A DNA stretch of 64,000 nucleotides from an uncultured Sphingomonadaceae bacterium (GCA_947503245.1 CANNCV010000001.1:433501-497500), one strand, 5' to 3'; counted from the first letter of the stretch, positions 27,471 to 36,651 are shown. Translations and numbers: made by a program. The notes: generated from the sequence alone by a model not told the origin.

Positions 27471-28727
27471 TTATTGATTCATACTATCAAAAAAGTCTTC
27501 ATTGCTCTTCGAATCTTTCATCTTATCGAGCAGGAATTCCATTGCATCGACAGTGCCCATTTGCATCAGAATACGGCGCAAGACCCACATCTTGCTAAGC
27601 GTATCTTTCTCAACCAGAATTTCCTCTTTACGCGTGCCGGATTTGCCAACATCAAGCGCAGGGAAGATCCGCTTATCAGACACTTTGCGATCGAGTACGA
27701 TTTCTGAGTTGCCCGTGCCTTTAAACTCTTCAAAGATCACTTCGTCCATACGGCTGCCGGTATCGATCAAAGCGGTTGCAATGATGGAAAGCGAACCGCC
27801 CTCTTCAATATTCCGCGCTGCACCGAAAAAGCGTTTTGGCCGTTGCAATGCATTGGCATCAACACCGCCGGTCAGCACTTTGCCCGAAGATGGAACAACA
27901 GTGTTATAAGCGCGACCGAGACGTGTGATGGAGTCCAGCAAAATCACCACATCATGCTTATGCTCAACCAAGCGTTTGGCTTTTTCTATAACCATTTCAG
28001 CAACTTGCACGTGGCGGCTGGCTGGCTCATCAAAAGTTGAGCTGATCACCTCACCATTGACCGAACGCTGCATATCGGTCACTTCTTCCGGCCGTTCGTC
28101 GATCAACAGGACCAGCAAATAAACTTCAGGGTGATTATCCGTAATCGCTTTGGCAATATTTTGCAGCAACACGGTTTTACCCGTTCGTGGCGGCGCAACG
28201 ATCAGCGCACGCTGGCCCTTACCTTGCGGCGAGATAATGTCGATCACACGCGCTGATTTGTCTTTCACCGTCGGGTCTGAATTGTCCAAAGACAATTTCT
28301 GATCCGGATAAAGCGGGGTGAGATTGTCAAAATTCACGCGAGTGCGCACTGCTTCTGGGTCTTCAAAATTAACCTGTGTTAATTTGGTCAGCGCAAAATA
28401 ACGTTCGCCATCACGCGGCCCGCGAATTTCCCCTTCAACGGTGTCACCCGTGCGTAAACCAAAGCGGCGCACCTGATTGGGCGACACATAAATGTCATCA
28501 GGGCCAGCCAAATAATTGGCTTCTGGTGAGCGCAAAAAGCCAAAACCATCGGTCAGCACTTCAATAGTACCCAGACCCATAATCTGTTCGCCATCTTCGG
28601 CCAGCTGCTTCAATATACCAAACATAATGTCCTGGCGGCGCATGGTTGATGCGCCCTCTACGCCCAGCTCTTCCGCCATTGTGACGAGTTCAGCGGGTTT
28701 TTTCTCTTTCAATTCTTTTAAATGCAT
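27471..28727 (-). CDS. rho: Transcription termination factor Rho
   Basis: A 418-residue hexameric RNA helicase that ends transcription at rut sites. The N-terminal Rho helical and RNA-binding domains ([40 protein letters not shown]) precede the ATPase core: Walker [17 protein letters not shown], then [13 protein letters not shown], the Q-loop and the secondary RNA site. Its length equals the compact alphaproteobacterial form. A 219 bp gap separates it from hemJ. Confidence 0.98.
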   Translation of the reverse strand: MHLKELKEKKPAELVTMAEELGVEGASTMRRQDIMFGILKQLAEDGEQIMGLGTIEVLTDGFGFLRSPEANYLAGPDDIYVSPNQVRRFGLRTGDTVEGEIRGPRDGERYFALTKLTQVNFEDPEAVRTRVNFDNLTPLYPDQKLSLDNSDPTVKDKSARVIDIISPQGKGQRALIVAPPRTGKTVLLQNIAKAITDNHPEVYLLVLLIDERPEEVTDMQRSVNGEVISSTFDEPASRHVQVAEMVIEKAKRLVEHKHDVVILLDSITRLGRAYNTVVPSSGKVLTGGVDANALQRPKRFFGAARNIEEGGSLSIIATALIDTGSRMDEVIFEEFKGTGNSEIVLDRKVSDKRIFPALDVGKSGTRKEEILVEKDTLSKMWVLRRILMQMGTVDAMEFLLDKMKDSKSNEDFFDSMNQ

Positions 28728-28946
28728 CGTGGTTTTTCCATGATCAAAACAGGGTGGGCGTAACTGACTGACGGATTAGCATCATCGTATTTTGGCACCA
28801 GCGTCAGGACGCCGATTGCAATTTTATGTGAAGGTCAGGCCGCAACAGGACGTTGCGCCGATAATGCAGCAGAAATACTGATATCACCGCAAATTGTCAA
28901 TCCGAAGCTGCTTCACTTCTGACCGGCTTTAGCAATTTTGCAATTA

Positions 28947-29390
28947 TCAGAATGGCTGAACAATAACCAAGATCACAATAATTGCTGCGGTTACGCCTGG
29001 TACTTCGTTGACCAGCCGCAATGTTTTCCCGCTCATCGTCCATTCGCCGCGCGCCAGCTTTTTGGCATAGCCTGCCATCCACATATGATAGATGCTCAGC
29101 AAAATGACGAACAGCAATTTTGCGTGGAACCAGCCGTAAAGATAGGCTTTTGTTTCCCAAGCAAGCAGCAGGCCCAAAACCCAGACGATAATCAGTGAAG
29201 GGTTCAGGATGATTTTGCGCAGCCGTGTCTCACGCTCAATCCATTTCTGATCTTCCAAACTGCCTTTTTCACTCTCTTGATGATAGACGAAGAAGCGGGG
29301 CAGCATGAACAACCCTGCCATCCAGAAGATAACAAAAATAAGATGCGCAGATTTTAGCCAGAGATATAACATGGCCAATATATCAACCAA
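28947..29390 (-). CDS. hemJ: HemJ-type protoporphyrinogen oxidase (CopD-like membrane protein)
   Basis: A 147-residue membrane protein with four predicted helices that in bacteria lacking HemG/HemY oxidises protoporphyrinogen IX. KSAHLIFVIFWMAGLFMLPRF holds the conserved His of helix 1, and WFHAKLLFVILLSIYHMWM carries the later conserved His/Lys region. The start is TTG 29390, with GGAGGA just upstream; ATG 29372 is possible. It sits 33 bp after hemE, which supports the haem role. Confidence 0.88.
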   Translation of the reverse strand: MVDILAMLYLWLKSAHLIFVIFWMAGLFMLPRFFVYHQESEKGSLEDQKWIERETRLRKIILNPSLIIVWVLGLLLAWETKAYLYGWFHAKLLFVILLSIYHMWMAGYAKKLARGEWTMSGKTLRLVNEVPGVTAAIIVILVIVQPF

Positions 29391-29423
29391 ATTGTCCTCC
29401 TCGGCAAGCGGCTAGATTTCAAT

Positions 29424-30446
29424 TCACCCTTGCAAACGCGCCATTAGGGTTTCGACATGGGAAATTGGCGTTTCTTTTATAATGCCATGGCCCAGATTGA
29501 AGATATGAGGTCTGCCCGATAGCGCTTCAAGGCAATTTGTTATTGCGCTATCCAAAGCCTGCCCACCGGTCAGCAACGCCAATGGGTCAAGATTGCCCTG
29601 CACCGGCAAACCATCAGGCAAAACATTATGTGCCCAAACAGGGTCTACTGTTTCATCCAACCCCAATGCATCGACACCGGTTTCGCGCGCATATGCAGGC
29701 AATTTACCGCCAGCACCTTTAGGAAAGCCGATGATCGGCGTCTCAGGATGCATGGTTTTCAACGCCGCAACAATTTCTGCATTGGGCGCGATCACCCAGC
29801 GTTCAAATTGGGCTGGTGACAAATTGCCGGCCCAACTATCGAACAGCTGTACGGAATCAACGCCGGCTGTAATCTGTTGCGACAGATAGTTGATAGTCTG
29901 CTGCGTTATGGCGGCGATAAGTTCGGCAAAACCCGCTTCATTCTGATAAGCATGTAAGCGCGTTTCCGTCTGGTCGCGGCTGCCCTCACCATGCACCATA
30001 TATGTTGCGACCGTCCATGGTGAGCCAGCAAAGCCCAGCAAGGCCTTGTCAGCATCCAATTGGGCTCGGACCAGTCTCACAGTCTCATAAATGGGTTCAA
30101 GCCGCTGTGGCATGGCTTCCAGCGCTTTAAGATCGCTTTCTATCAGCCTTGGGGAAAGACGTGGCCCCTCTCCTGCTGTAAATTTCAAATTTTGGCCCAT
30201 GGCGTGCGGGATCATCAAAATATCGGCAAACAATATGGCAGCATCAAAACCGAAGCGCCAAATAGGCTGCATAGTTATCTCAGCAGCGGCCTGACTGTCA
30301 TAAACAAGCTCTAAAAACCCGCCTTTTTGTGCGCGTAACTCACGATATTCCGGCAGATAACGGCCAGCCTGACGCATAAGCCAAACAGGGCGCTTCTCTG
30401 TACGTTCACCATTTAACTGTCTCAGGATTAGCGAGTTACGATTCAT
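29424..30446 (-). CDS. hemE: Uroporphyrinogen decarboxylase HemE
   Basis: A 340-residue cytosolic enzyme that decarboxylates the four acetate groups of uroporphyrinogen III. The N-terminal signature PVWLMRQAGRYLPEYR contains the substrate-binding Arg residues; the GFAGSPWTVATYMVHGEG and FNLGHGIIKETP segments are both classic. AGAGAAG precedes the ATG. Its 5' end faces the proposed origin, as hemE does in Caulobacter. Confidence 0.98.
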   Translation of the reverse strand: MNRNSLILRQLNGERTEKRPVWLMRQAGRYLPEYRELRAQKGGFLELVYDSQAAAEITMQPIWRFGFDAAILFADILMIPHAMGQNLKFTAGEGPRLSPRLIESDLKALEAMPQRLEPIYETVRLVRAQLDADKALLGFAGSPWTVATYMVHGEGSRDQTETRLHAYQNEAGFAELIAAITQQTINYLSQQITAGVDSVQLFDSWAGNLSPAQFERWVIAPNAEIVAALKTMHPETPIIGFPKGAGGKLPAYARETGVDALGLDETVDPVWAHNVLPDGLPVQGNLDPLALLTGGQALDSAITNCLEALSGRPHIFNLGHGIIKETPISHVETLMARLQG

Positions 30447-30833
30447 CTCTTCTCTCTATCTCATTATATATATTTAAGATTCATGATGATGTTTATAGGA
30501 GCGTTGGTGAGCGGGATAGCCCTTTCATGCAATTTTTCTAAACATATTGACTCTGTGGTCTGTCAATTTTTTAGCAGAGTCGCAAAACTTATGCCCGTAA
30601 TTAACAGGCTGTTTATCAAAACTGTTCCTGTGGAGAAGGCTTGGGGAAAATAAGATGATAGCGATGATAAATATCGCAGGATATTTGATCATCAGCTTTA
30701 TCAACAGGGTGCGCACAGGGTTGGGCGCTTATATGTTTCGAAAACAGATTCTGGCACAGCGTTGTTACGGCAATGCTTGATGACCCTGCGCCCGCACCCT
30801 ATGGTCACCCCTTAACAGCTTGGCCAATATATT
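30447..30833. other. oriC: Proposed chromosomal replication origin (oriC)
   Basis: A 387 bp gap between divergent hemE and ppsR, the place of the origin in Caulobacter. It has an AT-rich stretch near 30460-30500, DnaA-box-like nonamers with one mismatch to TTATCCACA (TGTGGAGAA at 30629-30637, on the minus strand; TTATCAACA at 30698-30706), a weaker one at 30613-30621, and four GANTC sites (30478, 30549, 30577, 30747). No gene was seen in it. Gene orientation diverges here and parS lies 6-8.5 kb away. The promoters of hemE and ppsR must also lie here. Confidence 0.75.
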
Positions 30834-31685
30834 ATGAAACAACTGCATTTGCACCTTTTGTCGGACTCTACTGGCGAAACTCTGGAAAATATTGCCAAAG
30901 CGGTCCTTGCGCAATTTGAGGGTGTCGAGGTGATAAAGCACTTCTGGCCCATGGTGCGGATGGAAAGCCATTTGGACCGTATTTTAACAGAGGTTGCAGC
31001 AAATCCTGGTCTTGTCCTGTTCACATTGGTCAATCCTGATATCCGCCGGAAGCTGGAAAGCCAGTGCCGCAAAATGGGGCTGCCATCTGTCGCGGCCATG
31101 GATGCTGTCACTGATGCGCTTTCCAATATGCTTGGGCAGGCGGCAAAAGCGCGTCCGGGACGCCAGCATGTGCTTGATTCTGCCTATTTTGCGCGTGTGG
31201 ATGCGATTCAGTTCACCATTGCCCATGATGACGGCATTGCATGGGAGAATTGGGAAGAAGCGGACATTATACTGGCCGGTGTGTCGCGCACTTCCAAAAC
31301 ACCGACCAGCATTTATCTTGCCAATCGCGGTTATAAGGTCGCCAATATTCCCATTGTCCCGGAATCGCCGCCGCCTGATCTTTTGTTCAACCTCAAACAC
31401 CCTCAAGTTATTGGGCTCACCACCAATGCTGATCGGTTGATACAGGTACGGCGCAACCGGCTCTTATCCCTCAATCAAGCCCCAGAAACCGATTATGTTG
31501 ATATGGAGCAGGTCAAGCAGGAAGTCATGTATGCGCGGCGCATGTTTGGCGATAATGGTTGGCCCGTTATTGATGTAACCCGCCGATCAATTGAAGAGAC
31601 AGCGGCTGCCATCATCAATTTGGTTAACGAGCAAAATGCGAAAAACCAGCTTGCGGTCAAAAATGGGGATGTTCCTTCATCGTGA
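30834..31685 (+). CDS. ppsR: PEP synthase/PPDK regulatory kinase-pyrophosphorylase (DUF299)
   Basis: A 283-residue protein of the family that switches pyruvate phosphate dikinase or PEP synthetase by ADP-dependent phosphorylation and Pi-dependent dephosphorylation. HLHLLSDSTGETLENIAKAV starts the protein, and the P-loop-like GVSRTSKTPTSIYLANRGYK is near residue 148. No dikinase gene is in the window. It is the first gene on the right side of the proposed origin. Overlaps maf by four bases. Confidence 0.93.
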   Translation: MKQLHLHLLSDSTGETLENIAKAVLAQFEGVEVIKHFWPMVRMESHLDRILTEVAANPGLVLFTLVNPDIRRKLESQCRKMGLPSVAAMDAVTDALSNMLGQAAKARPGRQHVLDSAYFARVDAIQFTIAHDDGIAWENWEEADIILAGVSRTSKTPTSIYLANRGYKVANIPIVPESPPPDLLFNLKHPQVIGLTTNADRLIQVRRNRLLSLNQAPETDYVDMEQVKQEVMYARRMFGDNGWPVIDVTRRSIEETAAAIINLVNEQNAKNQLAVKNGDVPSS

Positions 31686-32278
31686 CACTGGTTCTGGCAT
31701 CGCAAAGTGCTGCACGTCGGGCAATGCTCGCAGCGGCGCATGTTCCTTTTACAACCACACACGTCGCTTTCGACGAGGATGCGTTGACGGAAGCAATGAT
31801 TGCGCAAGGCGCTAAGCCACGCGATATTGCTGATGCTCTGGCAGAGGGCAAAGCGCGCAAGGCTGCCTTAAAGCATGATGACACTATGGTGCTGGGCTGT
31901 GATCAGGTGCTCGCGCTCGCCAATGGTGAATTGATAAACAAGGCGGAAAATCGTGAACAGGCAAAATATAGCTTGCAACGGCTTTCCGGACAGAAACACA
32001 TATTGCTCAGTGCTGCGGTAATCTATGAGAATGGCGAACCAGTTTGGCGCGCAGTTGAAGAGGTCAAAATGCTGATGCGGCCACTTAGTGATGGTTTTAT
32101 TGATGACTATCTTGATCGGCACTGGGATGATGTGCGCTATTGCGTGGGATGTTACCGCATAGAAGAAGAGGGCATGCAATTGTTCAACCGTATCGAGGGC
32201 AGCCATTTTGCTATTATGGGGATGCCATTATTGCCGCTTCTTGGCTATTTGCGCATTAAGGGGATTATGCCGTCATGA
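31682..32278 (+). CDS. maf: Maf-family nucleotide pyrophosphatase
   Basis: A 198-residue Maf/Ham1-fold enzyme that hydrolyses nucleoside triphosphates, in the family's house-cleaning role. The N-terminal LASQSAARRAML is a variant of the usual LASxSPRR motif, with Ala replacing Pro. The GCDQVLAL segment has the conserved Asp and the later YCVGCYRIEEEG region is clear. The GTG start sits in a GTGA overlap with ppsR, and the stop overlaps aroE by ATGA. Confidence 0.92.
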   Translation: MTLVLASQSAARRAMLAAAHVPFTTTHVAFDEDALTEAMIAQGAKPRDIADALAEGKARKAALKHDDTMVLGCDQVLALANGELINKAENREQAKYSLQRLSGQKHILLSAAVIYENGEPVWRAVEEVKMLMRPLSDGFIDDYLDRHWDDVRYCVGCYRIEEEGMQLFNRIEGSHFAIMGMPLLPLLGYLRIKGIMPS

Positions 32279-33135
32279 CAAACCAGACAGCCACGAGAAC
32301 AGGCCCTTATGCAGAGGTTATTGGCGACCCTATTGCGCAAAGCCTTTCGCCGCTTATCCATGGACATTGGCTGGAGGCATTAGGAATTGCAGCTGATTAC
32401 CGTGCAAAACATGTGACACCAGATCAATTGCAAGGCTATTTGGAAACGCGCAGAGAAGACCCGAATTGGCGCGGCTGTAATGTTACATTGCCGCACAAAT
32501 TGGCCATATTGGATCATGTTGCGGACCCTGGTGATGTGCGCAGTGCAATTGGTGCGGCCAACACTATATTTCGGCTGGAAGATGACAGCCTGGGCGCCAC
32601 CAACACAGATGCGGGTGGTTTCTACACGCCTTTATCGGCAACCGATTTGTCCGGTCGTCACGCTATCATATTGGGGGCAGGCGGCGCTGCACGCGCAGTG
32701 CTGTTCGCTTTGAAACAGGTTGATATTGGCAAGGTAACATTATTGGTGCGCTCACCGCTCAAAGCATTGGGTTTGCTTGGGCAGTTTGGCTTATCAGGCG
32801 ATGTTCTGCCTATGGATGCGCCATTGCCCGCTGCTGATCTGCTGGTGAATGCCAGTCCGCTTGGTATGAAAGGCTTTGATGGCAGCCTTGATCTCGATCT
32901 GTCCAAACTCGCGCCTGACGCCATAGTCTATGATCTTGTCTATAATCCTTTGGAAACACCTTTGCTGCGCGCGGCGCGTCAAGCGCAGTTAGAGACGATA
33001 GACGGTTTAACCATGCTGATTGGGCAAGCGGCTATCGCTTTTGAACTTTTTTTCGGTCAGCCTGTGCCTGATGATGCGGCTATTGCGCAGGCTTTGCGCA
33101 AAAAGCTGCTGGCTGCTTTGGACCAAAAAAGCTGA
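32275..33135 (+). CDS. aroE: Shikimate dehydrogenase AroE
   Basis: A 286-residue NADP-dependent enzyme that reduces 3-dehydroshikimate. The substrate motif NVTLPHK carries the catalytic Lys, GATNTDAGGF holds the catalytic Asp, and the dinucleotide fold GAGGAARAVLFAL follows. DPIAQSLSPLIHGHW near the start is the shikimate-binding stretch. Translationally coupled to maf before it and coaE after it. Confidence 0.96.
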   Translation: MTNQTATRTGPYAEVIGDPIAQSLSPLIHGHWLEALGIAADYRAKHVTPDQLQGYLETRREDPNWRGCNVTLPHKLAILDHVADPGDVRSAIGAANTIFRLEDDSLGATNTDAGGFYTPLSATDLSGRHAIILGAGGAARAVLFALKQVDIGKVTLLVRSPLKALGLLGQFGLSGDVLPMDAPLPAADLLVNASPLGMKGFDGSLDLDLSKLAPDAIVYDLVYNPLETPLLRAARQAQLETIDGLTMLIGQAAIAFELFFGQPVPDDAAIAQALRKKLLAALDQKS

Positions 33136-33770
33136 TGACTGGTATGTCTGCAAATACTGACCAGAGACCACATATTATCGGGCTTACCGGTTCTATCGGC
33201 ATGGGTAAATCCACTGTAGCAGCGATGTTTGCTGAGGCTGGTATTCCTGTGTTTGATGCTGATGCAGAGGTTCACCAGCTGCAAAAAAATGACGCCAATA
33301 TTATCGCTGCGATCGAAACCGCCTTTCCCGGTACCACCGATGATAAAGGGGTGGATCGCGCCAAGCTCTCTCAGGCGGTGTTGGGCAATAAAGAGGCGAT
33401 CAAAAGGCTGGAGGCGATTATTCATCCTGCAGTTGGCATGAGCCGCATGCGCTTTCTGGACAATAATAAGAATGCGCCGATAATCCTGTTTGATATTCCC
33501 TTATTGTTTGAGAAAGGCGGCGCAGACAATGTCGATTCTTTTGTCACAGTATCAGCGCCTGCCGATGTTCAGCGAGAACGGGTTTTGGCGCGCCCGGGCA
33601 TGACGGAGGAAAAGCTGACTCATATATTGGGAATGCAACTGCCCGATGAGGAGAAGCGTGCCCGTTCTGACTATATCATCAATACCGGAACAACGTTGCA
33701 GGAAACGCGGCAGGATGTGCGAAATTTAATTGCGAAATTGCAACAAAGTCTTGCGGATGAGCAAGATTAG
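33135..33770 (+). CDS. coaE: Dephospho-CoA kinase CoaE
   Basis: A 211-residue P-loop kinase catalysing the last step of coenzyme A synthesis. P-loop GLTGSIGMGKST near residue 16, then the core VFDADAEVHQL and the LIFDIPLLFEKGG-like segment (PIILFDIPLLFEKGG). The ATG at 33135 touches the aroE stop (TGATG); ATG 33144 is possible. Confidence 0.96.
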   Translation: MTGMSANTDQRPHIIGLTGSIGMGKSTVAAMFAEAGIPVFDADAEVHQLQKNDANIIAAIETAFPGTTDDKGVDRAKLSQAVLGNKEAIKRLEAIIHPAVGMSRMRFLDNNKNAPIILFDIPLLFEKGGADNVDSFVTVSAPADVQRERVLARPGMTEEKLTHILGMQLPDEEKRARSDYIINTGTTLQETRQDVRNLIAKLQQSLADEQD

Positions 33771-33785
33771 GACAATATAAAAAAC

Positions 33786-34547
33786 ATGAGAGAAATTGTT
33801 TTCGACACGGAAACAACCGGTTTTGACCCCGGCCTTAATGGCGGTGACAGAATGGTTGAAATTGGCTGCATTGAGATGATCGACCGGGTAGAAACCGGGC
33901 GGACCTATCACTGCTATTTCAACCCACAAAAGGCGATGCCACAAGGAGCCTTTGAGGTTCATGGGCTGTCTGATCAATTCCTATCAGACAAGCCGTTATT
34001 TGCTGCCAAAGCGCAAGAACTTGTCGAATTTCTGGGCGATGCCAATCTGGTGGCGCATAATGCGAGTTTTGATTTCAAATTCCTCAACGCGGAGCTGGAA
34101 TGGGCAGGTGTAAAGCCTATCAGCTATGACCGCATGGTTGATACGCTGGCGATTGCGCGGTCCAAACACCCCGGCGCACAGGCGTCACTGGACGCATTAT
34201 GTACACGATATGGCGTCGACCGCAGTCAACGGGTAAAACACGGCGCATTGCTGGATGCCGAGCTGCTGACTCAAGTATATATAGAGCTTACTGGCGGCCG
34301 CCAAATAGGCTTGGGCCTAGATAATGATGCTGAGGATGATAGCACAGAATCATCCACTGGCAGCATGAATGCATCTGCTGCTGATCGTGTCTTTCGGGAA
34401 CCACGTCGGTTTCGGCCCAGTGATGATGAATTGGCGGCACATGGCGAGTTTATAAAAGCTATCGATAACCCGGCCTGGCACAAGCTGGCTGCGCATCACC
34501 GGTTGGCAAATGCGTCTGAAATCGTCCCGCCGGTCAATAAGAATTAA
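33786..34547 (+). CDS. dnaQ: DNA polymerase III epsilon subunit (3'-5' exonuclease)
   Basis: A 253-residue DEDD-family proofreading exonuclease. Exo I is IVFDTETTGFDP (Asp and Glu of the metal site); Exo II is in LVAHNASFDFKFLN; the Exo III block includes KHGALLDAELL. The C-terminal part after about residue 180 is polar, then helical, and is expected to bind the polymerase alpha subunit. Fifteen bp after coaE, fifth in the origin-proximal operon, as in Caulobacter. Confidence 0.96.
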   Translation: MREIVFDTETTGFDPGLNGGDRMVEIGCIEMIDRVETGRTYHCYFNPQKAMPQGAFEVHGLSDQFLSDKPLFAAKAQELVEFLGDANLVAHNASFDFKFLNAELEWAGVKPISYDRMVDTLAIARSKHPGAQASLDALCTRYGVDRSQRVKHGALLDAELLTQVYIELTGGRQIGLGLDNDAEDDSTESSTGSMNASAADRVFREPRRFRPSDDELAAHGEFIKAIDNPAWHKLAAHHRLANASEIVPPVNKN

Positions 34548-34550
34548 ACC

Positions 34551-34581
34551 AATGTGCCGGAATGTGAATATCCGACACATT
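34551..34581 (+). promoter_or_regulatory. Hairpin between dnaQ and hpf
   Basis: AATGTGCCGGA and TCCGACACATT pair over 11 positions with one C/A mismatch and a nine-base loop, three bases after the dnaQ stop. No T-run follows, so it may be a weak or Rho-assisted end of the dnaQ transcript or an mRNA-stability hairpin. Confidence 0.4.
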
Positions 34582-34616
34582 GATCGTAACATGCACATAG
34601 AAAAAGGAGCCTAGCC

Positions 34617-35198
34617 ATGGAAATTCGCGTCTCAGGTCATCAAATAGAGATTGGGCAGGCACTACAACAGCATGTCTCTGACCGTTTAACAGCCATTATC
34701 AGCAAATATTTTGATCGTGCCATTTCTGCGCATGTCACTGTTGGCCGGGGCCCGCACGACAGTTTTAATGCCGATATTGTGATGCATGTGATGCAGGGCC
34801 TGATTCTCAAAGGGTCAAGCAACGCGCAAGAGGCCCATCCATCTTTTGACAAAGCAGCTGACAAAATCGAAAAACAGCTGCGCCGCTATATGCGCCGTTT
34901 GAAAGATCGGCATGAGAAAATGCAGCATGCGTTAAAGGAAGAAGAGGCGGCTTATACCGTTTTTCAATCAGCCCCTGAGGTTGAAGAAAGTGTTGCAGAA
35001 GAAGAGGTTGCCGATGCACCTCTTATTATTGCAGAGACTCGTGTTGATATACCTGAAGCCAGCGTTTCCGATGCTGTGATGATGCTAGACTTGCGCAACA
35101 CAGCAGCATTATTTTTCAAAAACGCTGGAACTGGCGTCCATAATATGGTTTACCGCCGCGCGGATGGATCCATTGGGTGGGTAGAACCCCAGCAATAG
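34617..35198 (+). CDS. hpf: Long-form ribosome hibernation promoting factor
   Basis: A 193-residue protein that binds the decoding site of idle ribosomes and makes 100S dimers. The N-terminal S30AE domain starts MEIRVSGHQIEIGQALQQHV; an acidic Glu/Ala linker (about 115-140) leads to the C-terminal dimerisation domain with MLDLRNTAALFFKNAGTG. A good AAGGAG lies 9 bases before the ATG. Its neighbour ptsN is the usual partner near rpoN in other proteobacteria; here rpoN is absent. Confidence 0.93.
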   Translation: MEIRVSGHQIEIGQALQQHVSDRLTAIISKYFDRAISAHVTVGRGPHDSFNADIVMHVMQGLILKGSSNAQEAHPSFDKAADKIEKQLRRYMRRLKDRHEKMQHALKEEEAAYTVFQSAPEVEESVAEEEVADAPLIIAETRVDIPEASVSDAVMMLDLRNTAALFFKNAGTGVHNMVYRRADGSIGWVEPQQ

Positions 35199-35335
35199 AC
35201 CAGCCCGCTTAATTTGAAGCGCCGGATAAAAGCCTCTCGCTTTGCTGTAATGGGAGTTGCAGCCAGCTGAAGGCGGTGCGGATAATCAATCGTGGAGAGG
35301 CCTAACGCGGTCAGGCAGACCGTGAGTGTAGAATT

Positions 35336-35809
35336 ATGTTTGCGACGGACTATTTCGATGCGATTTCCGAGGATGCTGTTTCCACAGCTGTGCGGATCTC
35401 TGATAAACCAGCTCTGATTTCCTTTTTGTCAGAACAGTTTTCACGCAATTACGGGCTTGATCCGATAGTGTGTGAAGCAACTTTGACAGAGCGTGAGGCT
35501 TTGGGATCAACCGGCTTTGGTCGCGGGATTGCCATTCCGCATGGCCGCATTTCCGGCATTTCCGCACCTGTTAGTGTGATTGTGCAATTGCAGCACCCTG
35601 TCGATTATGGTGCGGTCGATGCGCAGCCTGTGGATCTGATTTGGGCGCTATTATCTCCAGAAACCCAAGGCGCGTCCCATTTAAAAGCACTGGCCTATGT
35701 TTCGCGCATGTTGCGTAAAGAATCGCTGGTGCAGCAATTGCGCGGTGCTTCCAATGCCAGCACAGCGTATGCATTGGTCAGCGAACAATTGCGGCAAAAC
35801 GCAGCCTGA
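35336..35809 (+). CDS. ptsN: Nitrogen-PTS protein EIIA(Ntr)
   Basis: A 157-residue phosphocarrier of the regulatory nitrogen PTS. RGIAIPHGRISGI holds the phosphorylated His (H69). The fold's strand LIWALLSPETQGASHLKAL is typical. It lies 137 bp after hpf. Nothing in the window encodes EI or NPr. It probably modulates K+ or stringent responses as in other alphaproteobacteria; that is family knowledge. Confidence 0.95.
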   Translation: MFATDYFDAISEDAVSTAVRISDKPALISFLSEQFSRNYGLDPIVCEATLTEREALGSTGFGRGIAIPHGRISGISAPVSVIVQLQHPVDYGAVDAQPVDLIWALLSPETQGASHLKALAYVSRMLRKESLVQQLRGASNASTAYALVSEQLRQNAA

Positions 35810-35810
35810 C

Positions 35811-36290
35811 ATGGTTGAGGGTGGGAACGAAAAGCACGCAGACGCTACGGGGGCAGAAGCGCATTACCGTGCTTTGGAATCACTCTATGCAAAGGCGCCA
35901 GTCAACCGCTATTTCGAATCGCACCTGTCGGTAACGGGAAAGGGAAAGGCGGAGATTCGCTTTTTGGTGAATCCTGAATTGTTTCATGCTGCTGGGGCTG
36001 CGCATGGCACGCTTTATTTCAAAATGCTGGATGATGCGGCCTTTTATGCCGCCAATTCACTGGTGACCGACCATTATTTGCTGACAACCGCTTTCAACCT
36101 GCATTTTACCAAGCCGGTCAAAGAGGGAGAGTTGATCGCCATGGGCCATTGGGTCAGTGGCAAGAAACGCATATTGGTTGCGGAATCACGCTTAATCGAT
36201 AGTGAAGGCGATGAAATAGCGCGTGGCACAGGTACATTCATGCGATCGAGAATCGCTTTGAGCGGCCTGCCAGGATATCAAAACCTTTAG
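35811..36290 (+). CDS. PaaI-like hotdog-fold thioesterase
   Basis: A 159-residue protein beginning one base after the ptsN stop. A longer frame exists to 35697 but overlaps ptsN heavily. The hotdog pattern is visible: PELFHAAGAAHGTLYFKMLDDAAFY (split around the hot-dog helix), then TAFNLHFTKPVKEGELIA and ARGTGTFMRSR. Related proteins hydrolyse acyl-CoA or aromatic CoA thioesters; the substrate is unknown. Probably cotranscribed with ptsN. Confidence 0.85.
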   Translation: MVEGGNEKHADATGAEAHYRALESLYAKAPVNRYFESHLSVTGKGKAEIRFLVNPELFHAAGAAHGTLYFKMLDDAAFYAANSLVTDHYLLTTAFNLHFTKPVKEGELIAMGHWVSGKKRILVAESRLIDSEGDEIARGTGTFMRSRIALSGLPGYQNL

Positions 36291-36303
36291 TTACGGATAT
36301 ACT

Positions 36304-36651
36304 ATGGCATTGGAACCACGCTTAAATGCCTCTGTAAAAATCCGCGCGATGCGCCAGATGGCAGAACAACAAGGTGGCTTTGCAACAGTGATTCGCAAAG
36401 GTGATGAAACATCCGGAGCGATATTGGTGCAATGGCTAAGAAACGGCAGAATTCCTGTCCTTTTTGAGCAAATGCCCAGTTTTGATAGACCTGGAGCATG
36501 GGTCATAATCCAAGAACAAGACACTGAAAATAAAGAGAAATACTCTGATTACCTTGATAGGCGCTGGCAAAGAGACAGTGATATTTGGGTAATTGAACTG
36601 GATATCGCAGATGAAAAACGGCTCGTCGGACTATTGGAGCATTTTCGTTGA
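36304..36651 (+). CDS. DUF1491-family protein
   Basis: A 115-residue protein with an alternating strand-helix pattern: LNASVKIRAMRQMAEQQGGF, VIRKGDETSGAILVQWLRNG, then YSDYLDRRWQRDSDIWVIEL. The RKGDxxxGAILV core and the terminal DSDIWVIEL strand match the alphaproteobacterial DUF1491 family, whose function is not known. Thirteen bases after the thioesterase. Confidence 0.8.
   Translation: MALEPRLNASVKIRAMRQMAEQQGGFATVIRKGDETSGAILVQWLRNGRIPVLFEQMPSFDRPGAWVIIQEQDTENKEKYSDYLDRRWQRDSDIWVIELDIADEKRLVGLLEHFR

Noticed and set aside
30525-30716. Short minus-strand frame in the hemE-ppsR gap
   Set aside because: No ribosome-binding site or recognisable protein pattern; the region is better explained as the origin.
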